Positions 40,583 to 49,006 of a stretch of 64,000 bases of DNA are shown here, piece after piece. Position numbers and translations under genes: made by a program. Position 1 is the stretch's first letter. The number at the start of each line of letters is the position of its first letter. Below the pieces are notes generated by a model that did not search any database, was not told the origin of the DNA, and was given only the letters and a program-made list of their open reading frames with translations. Origin of the DNA: Streptosporangium violaceochromogenes (GTDB lineage Bacteria; Actinomycetota; Actinomycetes; Streptosporangiales; Streptosporangiaceae); NCBI RefSeq assembly GCF_014654615.1, contig NZ_BNBB01000011.1:1-64000 (forward strand), given 5' to 3'.

Positions 40583-42331
40583 TCATCCGGAAACGGCCGG
40601 CGGCGCGGAGTGGTCGCCGTGGTCGCCGTACAGGCGCAGGACGCCGGGGGGCACGTCGGTGTCGGACACCGGCACGGCGACGAGGGCGATCCGGCCCGCC
40701 CCGGCGTGCTCGGCGGCCTCCTCCAGCGCCGGCCGCAGGTCGCGCTTGTCCCGGCAGCGGGTGGCCCAGCCCCCGAGGGAGCGGACCACGTGGTCGTAGG
40801 AGGGCTCGGTGGCGAACCGGGTGACGCCGGTGTCGGCCCCGGAGAGCGCGCGGACGAACCGCGGCCAGCCGAACCCGCCGTTCTCGAAGACGACGAAGGT
40901 GATCCCGCATCCCTGCTCGGCGGCGACGGGCAGGGCGTTGAGACTCAGGGTCAGCGCGCCGTCCCCGCACAGCACCACGGTGGGCAGGAGCGGCTCGGCG
41001 AGCGCCGCGCCGATCGAGGCGGCGACGCCGAAGCCCATCATCGTCTGCTCTCCGGGCACGACCACCCGGGCGCGCTCCGACAGCGACAGCAGGGGGTAGT
41101 GGTAGCTCCACATGTCGTGCAGGCCGTTCTCCTGCACCACGACCAGGTCGCGGCCGAAGTGGGCCCGTACGGCGCGCAGCGCCTCCGCCACGTCCGCCCC
41201 GCCGGAGGACCCGCCGGAGGACCCGGAGTCCGCGAACCGGGCCAGCCCGCCCCTGACGCGGGCGATCCGGTCCGTCCACGACGCCGGATCCTGGCCGCGC
41301 GTGCCCACCGGCGCGCGACAGGCGAGGCCGTCGGCGAGGGCGTCCGCGGTGAGCGCCGCGTCCCCCGCCAGGGGGATCTCCGGCCGCACGCCCAGGTCGA
41401 ACGCCTCGGGGTCGACGTCGACGTGGATCAGCCGCTTGCCCGCCAGGGCCGGCCACCCCATCCGCACCGTCTCCTCCAGGCGGGTGCCCAGGGCGAGCAG
41501 CACGTCGGCGCCGTCGAGGAGTTCCCCCGCGGGGTCGGTGGTGTACAGCCCTGCGAGGCCGCAGTAGGCGGGGTGCTCCTCGTCCACCACCCCGCGCCCG
41601 GCCGCCGTGGCGAACACCGCGGCGCCCCAGACGCCGGCGAGCCGCCGTACCGCGGGGCCCGCGCCGGCGGCCTTGGCGCCGCCTCCCACGAGGATGAGCG
41701 GGGCGGCGGCGCCCGCCATCAGGTCGAGGGCCGAGCGGAGTTCGCCGGGGGCCGGCACCGACCGCAGCCGGCGCACGGGAGACGTCGCGGTCACGGCCGG
41801 AGGCGGATCTTCCAGAAGGAGCTCGTCGGTGAGTTCGACGACCACGACGCCCGGCGCCCCGTTGACCGACCGGTGCACGGCGTGCCGCAGGGCCCAGCCC
41901 AGCCGCTCGGCGTCGTCGGCGACGACGTGCCATTTGGCCACGGCCGAGGTGACCGCGCGCTGGTCGACCTGCTGGAAGCCGCCCCTGTCCAGCCCGGCGG
42001 CGGGGATGCGGGTGGTCACGACGACGAGCGGGGCGCGGAGCGCGGACGCCTCCAGCAGCCCGGCAAGGGCGTTGGGCAGGGACGGGCCGGAGGAGGTGGT
42101 GAGGACGGCGGGGCGGCCGGACACGAGCGCGTGGCCGGTGGCCAGGCAGGCGCCGACCCGCTGGTCGCGGACGGGCACGGCCTTCATGCCCGGCGTGGTG
42201 ACCGCGGCGTCGAGCAGGCCGGGGTCGTCGGAGGGCACGCCCGTCACCAGGGCGCATCCGGCCCCGGCGAGCGTCGCGGCCGCGTAACGCCAGACGGCCT
42301 GCCGGGTGGAGGTCTCATCGGTCATGGTCAT
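40583..42331 (-). CDS. thiamine-diphosphate-dependent enzyme (acetolactate synthase/decarboxylase superfamily)
   Basis: The 582-aa protein has the three-domain ThDP layout: a PYR domain (GVPSDDPGLLDAAVTTPGMK onward), a central Rossmann-like domain (SALDLMAGAAAPLILVGGGA) and a PP domain with the ThDP/Mg motif LCGDGALTLSLNALPVAAEQ, then VVFENGGFG. At the place of the conserved catalytic Glu the sequence reads VRDQRVGACLATG, with Gln57 instead of Glu. This departs from normal decarboxylases but has precedent in carboligases lacking Glu. It ends the leftward ACP-reductase operon, so it may form a C-C bond on, or decarboxylate a precursor for, the cluster product. Confidence 0.85.
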   Translation of the reverse strand: MTMTDETSTRQAVWRYAAATLAGAGCALVTGVPSDDPGLLDAAVTTPGMKAVPVRDQRVGACLATGHALVSGRPAVLTTSSGPSLPNALAGLLEASALRAPLVVVTTRIPAAGLDRGGFQQVDQRAVTSAVAKWHVVADDAERLGWALRHAVHRSVNGAPGVVVVELTDELLLEDPPPAVTATSPVRRLRSVPAPGELRSALDLMAGAAAPLILVGGGAKAAGAGPAVRRLAGVWGAAVFATAAGRGVVDEEHPAYCGLAGLYTTDPAGELLDGADVLLALGTRLEETVRMGWPALAGKRLIHVDVDPEAFDLGVRPEIPLAGDAALTADALADGLACRAPVGTRGQDPASWTDRIARVRGGLARFADSGSSGGSSGGADVAEALRAVRAHFGRDLVVVQENGLHDMWSYHYPLLSLSERARVVVPGEQTMMGFGVAASIGAALAEPLLPTVVLCGDGALTLSLNALPVAAEQGCGITFVVFENGGFGWPRFVRALSGADTGVTRFATEPSYDHVVRSLGGWATRCRDKRDLRPALEEAAEHAGAGRIALVAVPVSDTDVPPGVLRLYGDHGDHSAPPAVSG

Positions 42332-42346
42332 GCCGTCCTCGCGTGC

Positions 42347-43123
42347 CTAGCCGACGGCATGGGCGCCGCCGTCGACGTGAACGATCTCCCCCGTGGTCGC
42401 GGGGAACCAGTCGGAGAACAGGGCCACGCACGCCCGGGCCACCGGGTCGGCGTTCGTCTCGTCCCACCCCAGCGGGGCCCTGCGGTGCCACAGGGCGGCG
42501 AAGTCGCCGGCCCCGTCCCCGTCCCGCGAGATGTTCGAGGCGGCCATGGTCCTGAGCGGCCCGGCGGCGACCAGGTTGACGCGGATTCCCTGCGCGCCCA
42601 GATAGAAGGCCAGATAGCGCGCGCAGGACTCAAGTCCGCTCTTGGCCACGCCCATCCAGTCGTACTCCGGCCAGGCCACGGAGGCGTCGAAGTCGAGCCC
42701 GACGACCGAGCCCCCCGGCGAGCGGAGCAGCGGCAGGACGGCGGTGACCAGGCCGTGCAGGGAGTAGGTCGAGGCGTGCAGGGTGGCCGCGACGTCCGGC
42801 CAGCCGGTACCGGGGAAGTTTCCCCCCAGGGCCGCGGGCGGGGCGTAGGCGATGGAGTGCAGGACGCCGTCGAGTGTGCCGGTGTGCCGCCCGACCCGCT
42901 CGGCGAGGCCGGCGAGGCTTTCGGGGTCGGTGACGTCGAGCGGGATGACCGCCGCCGGTCGGGGGAGCAGCCGGGCGAGGCGCTCGACGAGACTGACCCG
43001 GGGATAGGCGGTCAGCGTGACGTCCGCGCCCTGCTCCTGCGCCAGGCCGGCGACGTGAAAAGCGATCGAGGATTTTGTCAGTACTCCCGAGACGAGCAGG
43101 TGCTTGCCGGAAAGAATTCCCAT
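42347..43123 (-). CDS. fabI: enoyl-ACP reductase (FabI/InhA-like)
   Basis: The 258-aa SDR-type protein has the divergent FabI cofactor motif (LLVSGVLTKSSIAFHVAGLA), DVTDPESLAGL, the FabI loop LHSIAYAPPAALGGNF and the catalytic Tyr/Lys pair YDWMGVAKSGLESCARYLAF. The C-terminus GEIVHVDGGAHAVG is typical. It would reduce the enoyl-ACP made by the cluster ketosynthase. A second fabI copy beside an ACP and away from the primary FAS genes points to specialised metabolism. An altered FabI can also serve as self-resistance if the product targets fatty acid synthesis. Confidence 0.9.
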   Translation of the reverse strand: MGILSGKHLLVSGVLTKSSIAFHVAGLAQEQGADVTLTAYPRVSLVERLARLLPRPAAVIPLDVTDPESLAGLAERVGRHTGTLDGVLHSIAYAPPAALGGNFPGTGWPDVAATLHASTYSLHGLVTAVLPLLRSPGGSVVGLDFDASVAWPEYDWMGVAKSGLESCARYLAFYLGAQGIRVNLVAAGPLRTMAASNISRDGDGAGDFAALWHRRAPLGWDETNADPVARACVALFSDWFPATTGEIVHVDGGAHAVG

Positions 43124-43155
43124 CCCAGACCGTTCGCTCCTAGGGCGCGGGCAGG

Positions 43156-43410
43156 TTACCGGCCATTCAGCGAATGGTCGATGTGATCCACCAGGTCGTT
43201 GATCGTTGAAATCTCCCTGAGCCGGTCCTCGGCGATCTGGACACCGAGTCTGTCTTCGAGGGCGATGCCGATCTCCACCATGGACAGGGAGTCGACGTCG
43301 AGATCGTCGACAATCGACTTCTCGGAGGTGACCTCCGCCGCGGGAACGCCGGACACCTCCTGTATCACCGCACCGATTTCCTCATGGATCTGCTGCCGAG
43401 TGAATGACAG
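43156..43410 (-). CDS. acyl carrier protein, apparent CTG start
   Basis: The phosphopantetheine site is DLDVDSLSMVEIGIALEDRL (Ser in DSL). Helix I of an ACP (FTRQQIHEEIGAVIQEVSGV) is encoded upstream of the first conventional start (GTG 43368). The only start that includes it and sits behind a Shine-Dalgarno (GGAGAGG, 43421-43415) is CTG at 43410, giving 84 aa. Starting at GTG 43368 would leave 70 aa without most of helix I. It is first in the leftward operon, 32 bp before fabI, with a strong promoter at 43467-43496, and is presumably the carrier for the cluster's acyl intermediates. Confidence 0.85.
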   Translation of the reverse strand: MSFTRQQIHEEIGAVIQEVSGVPAAEVTSEKSIVDDLDVDSLSMVEIGIALEDRLGVQIAEDRLREISTINDLVDHIDHSLNGR

Positions 43411-43466
43411 GGCGCCTCTCCTTCGCTCACGTTCCGGCCGTTTGTACCCTTGCTTACCCCTTCGAC

Positions 43467-43496
43467 TTTATAGGGGCCCGTGCGCTCGGGCGTCAA
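43467..43496 (-). promoter_or_regulatory. promoter of the ACP-fabI-ThDP enzyme operon
   Basis: Reading leftward: TTGACG -35 (43491-43496), an 18-bp spacer and TATAAA -10 (43467-43472), about 57 bp before the CTG start. This is a near-consensus vegetative promoter. Confidence 0.75.
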
Positions 43497-43524
43497 CCAC
43501 CGGTCACGGCCGGCGACCTTTTTG

Positions 43525-43793
43525 ATTTTCGGACCGCCGTTTACTGATGTCCGAAAATGATCAAATTAATTGATATTTCAGCTGAGAATTCAACCAAGTG
43601 CCGCCCGCCGCCCGAAGATCACGGGGAGCGGGAAGTGGCGGCCCGCGCGCATTCGATCACACAAGGCGACCGATATTTCATGACATCAACCTCCGACCAC
43701 GAGTTTTCGCGCAAGTTGATCACTTGGTGAAAAACCGGCCCCCGAATGCCTCTCTCGCCCGCTCGGAAGCAGAAATCAACCCTGTCCGAAAAT
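43525..43793. promoter_or_regulatory. three copies of GTCCGAAAAT in the divergent control region
   Basis: The 10-mer occurs at 43525-43534 (minus strand), 43549-43558 (plus) and 43784-43793 (plus). The first two face each other about 30-60 bp upstream of the ACP-operon -35, and the third ends 8 bp before the rightward -35 at 43801. GATATTTCA also occurs twice, near 43572 and 43671. The arrangement suggests a shared pathway activator or repressor. Confidence 0.7.
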
Positions 43794-43800
43794 AAGACGT

Positions 43801-43830
43801 TTGACCACTAATTGATGAATGCCTTAGACA
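43801..43830 (+). promoter_or_regulatory. candidate promoter of the rightward biosynthetic operon
   Basis: TTGACC (43801-43806), an 18-bp spacer and TAGACA (43825-43830). The -10 is weak, consistent with a need for activation through the GTCCGAAAAT copy just upstream. It predicts transcription from ~43837, which supports the ATG at 43867 as start rather than GTG 43831. Confidence 0.5.
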
Positions 43831-43866
43831 GTGATCGACGGGGTGTGGGGTGCGGGGTGCGGGGTG

Positions 43867-46611
43867 ATGACGGTGCTGCTTTCCGATCGATCGACAAGAT
43901 CCAACGAACAGGCGGAGAACGCCGCGGTCGCCGCCGCCCGTGAACTCGGGCGGCATGGCGTGACGGCCGGTGAACGGGTGCTGCTCCTCGCGGAGAACTC
44001 ACCGGAGTTCGTCATCGGCCTGCTGGCCCTCATCGATGCCGACGCGTCCGTCGTCGTGGTGGACGCCCACCAGGCGAGAGGCGAGATCGAGCGGGTGTCG
44101 AGGGCTACGGGGACGGGAATCGCGCTCGTGGACCGCTCCGGCGCCGCTCCGGCGGGGACGCGCGCCATCGTGCTCGGCGAGCTGGTGTCCGCCGCCGAGA
44201 GCGCGCCCGGCCGCCCGGGGCGACGGCTCTCCCCAGGGGCGTGGGCCGGGCGCCGGGACGCCCTCATCGCCTGGTCGTCGGGGTCGACGGGCCACCCCAA
44301 GGGGATCGTGCGCTCCGGCGCCGCGATCATGACCAACACCGGGCAGACCTGCGCGCGCATGGCCTACACCGGCGAGGACGTGCTCGTCCCGCTGCTGCCG
44401 TTCTCCCACCAGTACGGCATCTCGCTCGTGCTCGCCTGGTGGCTGAGCGGCTGCTCGCTGCTCGTGACGCCGTACGGCCGGCTGGACGGGGCACTGAGGA
44501 CGGCCGCCGCGGCGGGCGCGACGGTGGTGGACGCCACGCCCTCCACCTACCACACCATCTTGAACCTCGGCCTGCGCCGCCCGGACCTGCTGGCCGACCT
44601 CTCCGGCGTCCGCATGTGGTGCGTGGGCGGCGCGCCCCTGTCCCCCTCCCTCTCCGACCGGTTCTTCGCGGAGGTGGGGCAGCCGCTGCTGGACGGCTAC
44701 GGCAGCACGGAGGCGGGCAACATCGCGCTGGCCACCCCGGACAACCCCAGCGGGTGCGGCCGCCCCCTGGACGGCGTGAACGTGGAGATCGTCGACGACG
44801 ACGGCAAGCGGGTGAGCGCGGGCAAGATGGGGGAGGTCGTCGTGCGCTCCCCCGCGCTGATGGAGGGCTACCTGCCGCTCGCGGACGCCGGCCCCCCGGG
44901 CGAGTACCGCACCAACGACCTGGGCTATCTCGACGCCGAGGGCAACCTCTACGTCGTCGGCCGCAAGTTCGCCGTCCACCGCCTGGGGCACACGATCTAC
45001 CCGGAGGCCGTGGAGCGCCGCGCGGCGGCGGCCGTCGGCCGGCCCGTCGCCGTCGTCCCGCTTGAGGACGAGCGCCTGGGCTGCCGGCTCGTCTTCTTCG
45101 TGGCCGACCCGGACCGCCGGGAGTCCTCACACTGGCGCCAGGCGATCGCCACGCACCTGCCCGCCTACGAGCACCCCAACCACGTCATGGTGGTGGACCA
45201 CATCCCCGCCACGCACAGGGGAAAGCCGGACGTGGCCGGGCTGCGGCGCCTGGCGGCCGACCGGATCGCGGGCCGGACCGGGGCCGGCACGGAAACCGGG
45301 GCCGGTGTCAGGATCGGCACGGAAACCGGGGCCGGCACGGGAGCCGGAAACGGGACCGGCACGGGAGCCGGGACGCGGGCCGCGCGTGAGGGGCCGGTCA
45401 CGCCGTCCGAGGAACGCGTCCGCGCGCTCGGCAGAGTGGCCGAGGCGCTGCGGGCCGATCCGGAACCGGTCGTGGAGATCCTCACCGAGATCTCGGTGCG
45501 GCGCTCGGTCGAGGAGGAGGTCGAGGCCGCCCTCGTCACCCTCGAAGGGGCGGTCGAGGAGGTCCTGACCTACGGGCCCGGGCGGGTGGAACGCCTGGCG
45601 GTGTTCATGCCGTCGAACGTCCTGTTCTACTCCTATGTTCTCTATCTTCTGGTGCCGTCCCTGTTCACCGAGCACATCACGGCCCGCCCGGCGACCACGG
45701 TGGCCCCCCAGTTCCGGCGCCTTCACGACCTTCTGGCGCCCCTGCACCGGCTGCCGATCGAGGCCGCCGTCACCAGCCAGCGCGCGTTCGTGGACGGCCC
45801 GGTGGCCGAGGCCGGCGTCGTGGTGTTCACCGGCGCCTACTCCAACGCCGAGCAGATCCGCGCCCGGCTCCGCGACGACCAGCTTTTCGTCTTCTTCGGC
45901 CAGGGAATCAACCCGTTCATCGTCGGGCCGGGCGCCGATCTCGATCGTGCGGTACGGGACGCCCTGCGCATCCGCCTGCTCAATTCCGGTCAAGACTGCT
46001 ACGGCCCGGATGTGCTCTACGTTCACGACGCGGTGAAGGACCGATTTGTCGACGGGCTGATACGGACGCTCACCCGGGCCCGGTACGGGAATTACCGCGA
46101 TCCCGAGGCCGACTACGGAAGTCTCTGGTATGAGAAGGCGGTCGAGACGTCCGCGGACTATCTGCACCGTAACCACGAGCACATCGTGCTCGGCGGAACG
46201 ATCGACTTCCGTACCAGAAGGGTGGAGCCGGCCGTACTGGTCCGTGAATGGGCGGAACGGGTGCCCATCGTCGAGTTCTTCGCCCCGATTTTCAACGTCG
46301 TCGGCTATTCCTCGCCCGAACAGGTGAGGCGGCACATCGACTCGCCTTTCTTCGCCGAGCGGGCGATGGGAGCGATGATCTATGATGACGAACCCGGTCT
46401 GCTCGAAACTCTGCGGAGGCGGCATACCGTGGCGGTGAACGAGACTCTGCTCGACGTGGACAACGGAAATCGGCCATTTGGCGGATATGGCGTCATGGCC
46501 AACTATGTCATGCGTCACGGCCGCCGACTGACCGGTCCCGTACTCCTCTCCAAAACGATCGCCGAACACCTGACAGGCCCGACGGGCCGGAGCCGGGAAG
46601 GGAGCTCGTGA
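43867..46611 (+). CDS. fusion of an adenylate-forming acyl ligase and an aldehyde-dehydrogenase-like reductase
   Basis: From ATG 43867 the protein is 914 aa. Residues 1-460 are an ANL adenylation domain: SSGSTGHPKG near 140, LLDGYGSTEAGNIA, YRTNDLGYLDAEGNLYVVGR, and the A10-like HRGKPDVAGLRR with the catalytic Lys. A Gly/Thr-rich linker (about 468-505) follows, then an aldehyde-dehydrogenase fold (about 510-905) with the nucleophile Cys711 in LNSGQDCYGPD and EFFAPIF. The usual general-base Glu of the ELGGK motif is absent (FFGQGINPFIV instead), as expected for an enzyme reducing an activated acyl group rather than oxidising an aldehyde. There is no carrier domain between the halves. I know of no common family with this order. 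Confidence 0.85.
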   Translation: MTVLLSDRSTRSNEQAENAAVAAARELGRHGVTAGERVLLLAENSPEFVIGLLALIDADASVVVVDAHQARGEIERVSRATGTGIALVDRSGAAPAGTRAIVLGELVSAAESAPGRPGRRLSPGAWAGRRDALIAWSSGSTGHPKGIVRSGAAIMTNTGQTCARMAYTGEDVLVPLLPFSHQYGISLVLAWWLSGCSLLVTPYGRLDGALRTAAAAGATVVDATPSTYHTILNLGLRRPDLLADLSGVRMWCVGGAPLSPSLSDRFFAEVGQPLLDGYGSTEAGNIALATPDNPSGCGRPLDGVNVEIVDDDGKRVSAGKMGEVVVRSPALMEGYLPLADAGPPGEYRTNDLGYLDAEGNLYVVGRKFAVHRLGHTIYPEAVERRAAAAVGRPVAVVPLEDERLGCRLVFFVADPDRRESSHWRQAIATHLPAYEHPNHVMVVDHIPATHRGKPDVAGLRRLAADRIAGRTGAGTETGAGVRIGTETGAGTGAGNGTGTGAGTRAAREGPVTPSEERVRALGRVAEALRADPEPVVEILTEISVRRSVEEEVEAALVTLEGAVEEVLTYGPGRVERLAVFMPSNVLFYSYVLYLLVPSLFTEHITARPATTVAPQFRRLHDLLAPLHRLPIEAAVTSQRAFVDGPVAEAGVVVFTGAYSNAEQIRARLRDDQLFVFFGQGINPFIVGPGADLDRAVRDALRIRLLNSGQDCYGPDVLYVHDAVKDRFVDGLIRTLTRARYGNYRDPEADYGSLWYEKAVETSADYLHRNHEHIVLGGTIDFRTRRVEPAVLVREWAERVPIVEFFAPIFNVVGYSSPEQVRRHIDSPFFAERAMGAMIYDDEPGLLETLRRRHTVAVNETLLDVDNGNRPFGGYGVMANYVMRHGRRLTGPVLLSKTIAEHLTGPTGRSREGSS
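45271..45380 (+). repeat. tandem GC-rich repeats encoding the interdomain linker
   Basis: Imperfect units related to GGAACCGGGGCCGGCAC are repeated about six times. They encode a Gly/Ala/Thr linker (TETGAGVRIG, TETGAGTGAGNGTGTGAG) between the ligase and dehydrogenase domains. Slippage here would change only linker length. Confidence 0.8.
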
Positions 46612-47873
46612 TGCCGCGGGACCAGCGGACCCACCACACCCGCCGCGTCGTCGTCACCGGCGCCGGCGTCATATCGCCCGTCGGGCACGACGTGGACACC
46701 TTCTGGTCGAGTGTCACCGAGGGCCGATGCGGGGTGGCGCCGATCACGTCCTTCGACGTGTCCGACCTCAGCACCAAGATCGCGGCCGAGGTGCGCGGCT
46801 TCGATCCCGCGCCGTACATGCCGCACAAGGTGATGCGCCGCCTGGACCGGTTCGCCCAGTTCGGCCTGGCGGCGGCCGTCCAGGCGGTCGAGAACGCCAA
46901 GCTGCCGCCGGGCGACGCCCTCAGGCCGAGGCTCGGCGTCCTGGTCAGCTCGGGCTACGGAAGCAGCGGGATGCAGCACAGCCTGTACACCCGGTTCGCC
47001 GAACGCGGCCCCCGGTCGGTCCCCCCGTACACCACCTCCGCCATCGCGGTCGACTGCCCCTCAGCGGAGATCGCCCTGCGCTTCGGCGCGGGCGGCCCGT
47101 CGGGCTCGATGAGCACGGCCTGCGCCACCGGGACGATGAGCGTCGGCGAGGCCGCGATGTGGATCAGGACCGGCCGGGCTGACGTGGTCCTCGCCGGTGG
47201 CTGCGACGACTCGATCAGCCGGTTCGACCTCGCCTCGACCGGGATCACCGGGGCGCTCTCGCGGCGGAACGACGACCCCGAGCGCGCCTGCCGTCCCTTC
47301 GACCGCGACCGCGACGGGTTCGTCATGGGCGCCGGAGGAGCCGTGGTGGTGCTTGAGGAGGCGGAACACGCGGCGGCCCGGAACGCCCCGATCCTCGGGG
47401 AGATCGCGGGATACGCCTCCACCACCGACGCCTTCCACCCCACCGCCCCGCACCCCGACGGCCTGGGGGCGGTGACGGTGATGCGCCTGGCGCTCGACGA
47501 CGCCGGCCTCGCCCCCGGCGAGATCGACTACATCAACGCGCACGGCACGGGCACGGTGCTGAACGACCGGACCGAGAGCATGGCCATCCGCGAGGTGTTC
47601 GGCGAGCACGCGCCCGGCATCCCGATCAGCTCGATCAAGGCGCTGACCGGCCACATGATCGGCGCGGCCGGAGCGGCCGAGCTCATCGCCACCCTCATGG
47701 CCGTCAGGGACGGGGTGGCTCCCCCCACCGTCAACTGCGACGCGCCGGAGGACGAGGGGCTCGACTACATACCGCACCGCGCCCGGCCGATGCGCGTGCG
47801 CGCCGCGCTGAGCAACTCCTTCGGCTTCGGCGGCCACAACTCGGCGCTGGTGGTACGCGAGTGGACCCCCTGA
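46611..47873 (+). CDS. beta-ketoacyl-ACP synthase II (FabF-like ketosynthase)
   Basis: The ATG at 46611 overlaps the upstream stop (TGATG) and follows AAGGGAG. The 420-aa thiolase-fold protein has the Cys-His-His triad: Cys171 in MSTACATGT, His in YINAHGTGT and His in KALTGHMIGAAG, plus SNSFGFGGHNS at the end. It should extend an acyl chain by decarboxylative condensation on the cluster ACP. No dedicated ketoreductase or dehydratase is adjacent, so these steps may use the SDR or the housekeeping FAS. Confidence 0.92.
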   Translation: MPRDQRTHHTRRVVVTGAGVISPVGHDVDTFWSSVTEGRCGVAPITSFDVSDLSTKIAAEVRGFDPAPYMPHKVMRRLDRFAQFGLAAAVQAVENAKLPPGDALRPRLGVLVSSGYGSSGMQHSLYTRFAERGPRSVPPYTTSAIAVDCPSAEIALRFGAGGPSGSMSTACATGTMSVGEAAMWIRTGRADVVLAGGCDDSISRFDLASTGITGALSRRNDDPERACRPFDRDRDGFVMGAGGAVVVLEEAEHAAARNAPILGEIAGYASTTDAFHPTAPHPDGLGAVTVMRLALDDAGLAPGEIDYINAHGTGTVLNDRTESMAIREVFGEHAPGIPISSIKALTGHMIGAAGAAELIATLMAVRDGVAPPTVNCDAPEDEGLDYIPHRARPMRVRAALSNSFGFGGHNSALVVREWTP

Positions 47874-47923
47874 AGGTGGACCCCCATGAGAACGCAACGA
47901 CGCCCCGGAGGGAGACCGTCACG

Positions 47924-49003
47924 ATGCCCGGTCCTGTGAGTTCGCACAATGAATGGGATCCGCTGGAGGAGGTCGTCGTCGGCATCGTCGACGGTGCCGT
48001 CCTCCCGGACTGGAATGTGATCAACAAGGTCGTCGTGCCCCCCGGCGAGTGGGACGACATCGAGGCGCTGAGCGGCGGCGGGGGGACCCCCTACCCGCAG
48101 GAGCTGGTCGAGGCGGCCAAGGCCGACCTGGAGGAGTTCGTCCACATCCTGGAGGCGGAGGGGGTGCGCGTCCGCCGCCCGGAGCCGATGGACTTCACGG
48201 CGGGCTTCTCCACCCCCTCCTGGAAGGTCGGGACCGGGTTCTGCGCGGCCAACCCCCGCGACGTCTTCCTCGTCGTCGGCGACGAGATCATCGAGGCGCC
48301 GATGGCCGACCGCGGACGGCAGCACGAGACGTGGCCGTACCGGTCCCTGCTCAAGGAGTACTCCTCGGCCGGCGCCCGCTGGGTCGCCGCCCCCCGGCCG
48401 CAGCTCCTCGACGCGCTGTACGACGACGCCTACCGCGTGCCCGGCCCCGGTGAGCCCATCGGGTTCGTCACCACCGAGTTCGAGCCCACGTTCGACGCCG
48501 CCGACTTCGTCCGCTGCGGGCGCGACATCTTCGGCCAGCGCAGCCACGTGACCAACCTCGCCGGGATCGAGTGGCTCCGCCGCCACCTGGGCGACGACTA
48601 CCGCGTCCACCTCATCGAGTCCCGCTGCCCGCAGGCGATGCACATCGACACCACGTTCATGCCGCTCGCCCCCGGAAAGGTGCTGGTCAACCCCGAGTTC
48701 CTCGACATCGCCTCCCTGCCGCCCGTCCTGCGGGACTGGGAGGTGCTCGTGGCGCCCGAACCGGTGCACACCGAGAACAACCCGGTCGGCGTGGTCAGCG
48801 GGTGGGTCAACATGAACGTCCTCATGCTCGACGAGCGCCGCGTGATCGTCGAACGCAACCAGGAGCCGATGATCCAGGCGTTCAAGGACTGGGGGTTCAT
48901 CCCCGTCCCCTGCTCGTTCGAGGCCTACTACGCGTTCGCCGGTTCCTTCCACTGCGCGACGCTGGACGTACGGCGCGACGGCCCGCTCAGGTCCTACTTC
49001 TAG
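47924..49003 (+). CDS. glycine/inosamine-type amidinotransferase
   Basis: ATG 47924 with GAGGGAG is preferred over the GTG at 47861. The 359-aa protein shows the AGAT-family catalytic set: Asp in EPTFDAADFVRCGRDIFGQ, His in MHIDTTFMPLAPGKVL, and nucleophile Cys344 in AGSFHCATLDVRR. These enzymes move an amidino group from arginine to an amine, making a guanidine. The substrate here cannot be read; the neighbouring alpha-oxoamine synthase could supply an amino group. The guanidine is a key prediction for the product. Confidence 0.9.
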   Translation: MPGPVSSHNEWDPLEEVVVGIVDGAVLPDWNVINKVVVPPGEWDDIEALSGGGGTPYPQELVEAAKADLEEFVHILEAEGVRVRRPEPMDFTAGFSTPSWKVGTGFCAANPRDVFLVVGDEIIEAPMADRGRQHETWPYRSLLKEYSSAGARWVAAPRPQLLDALYDDAYRVPGPGEPIGFVTTEFEPTFDAADFVRCGRDIFGQRSHVTNLAGIEWLRRHLGDDYRVHLIESRCPQAMHIDTTFMPLAPGKVLVNPEFLDIASLPPVLRDWEVLVAPEPVHTENNPVGVVSGWVNMNVLMLDERRVIVERNQEPMIQAFKDWGFIPVPCSFEAYYAFAGSFHCATLDVRRDGPLRSYF

Positions 49004-49006
49004 ACG

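Noticed and set aside
40058..43186. 1042-codon plus-strand frame across the ThDP enzyme and fabI genes
   Set aside because: Antisense shadow in high-GC DNA; no ribosome-binding site or recognisable domain, while the minus strand carries clear enzymes.
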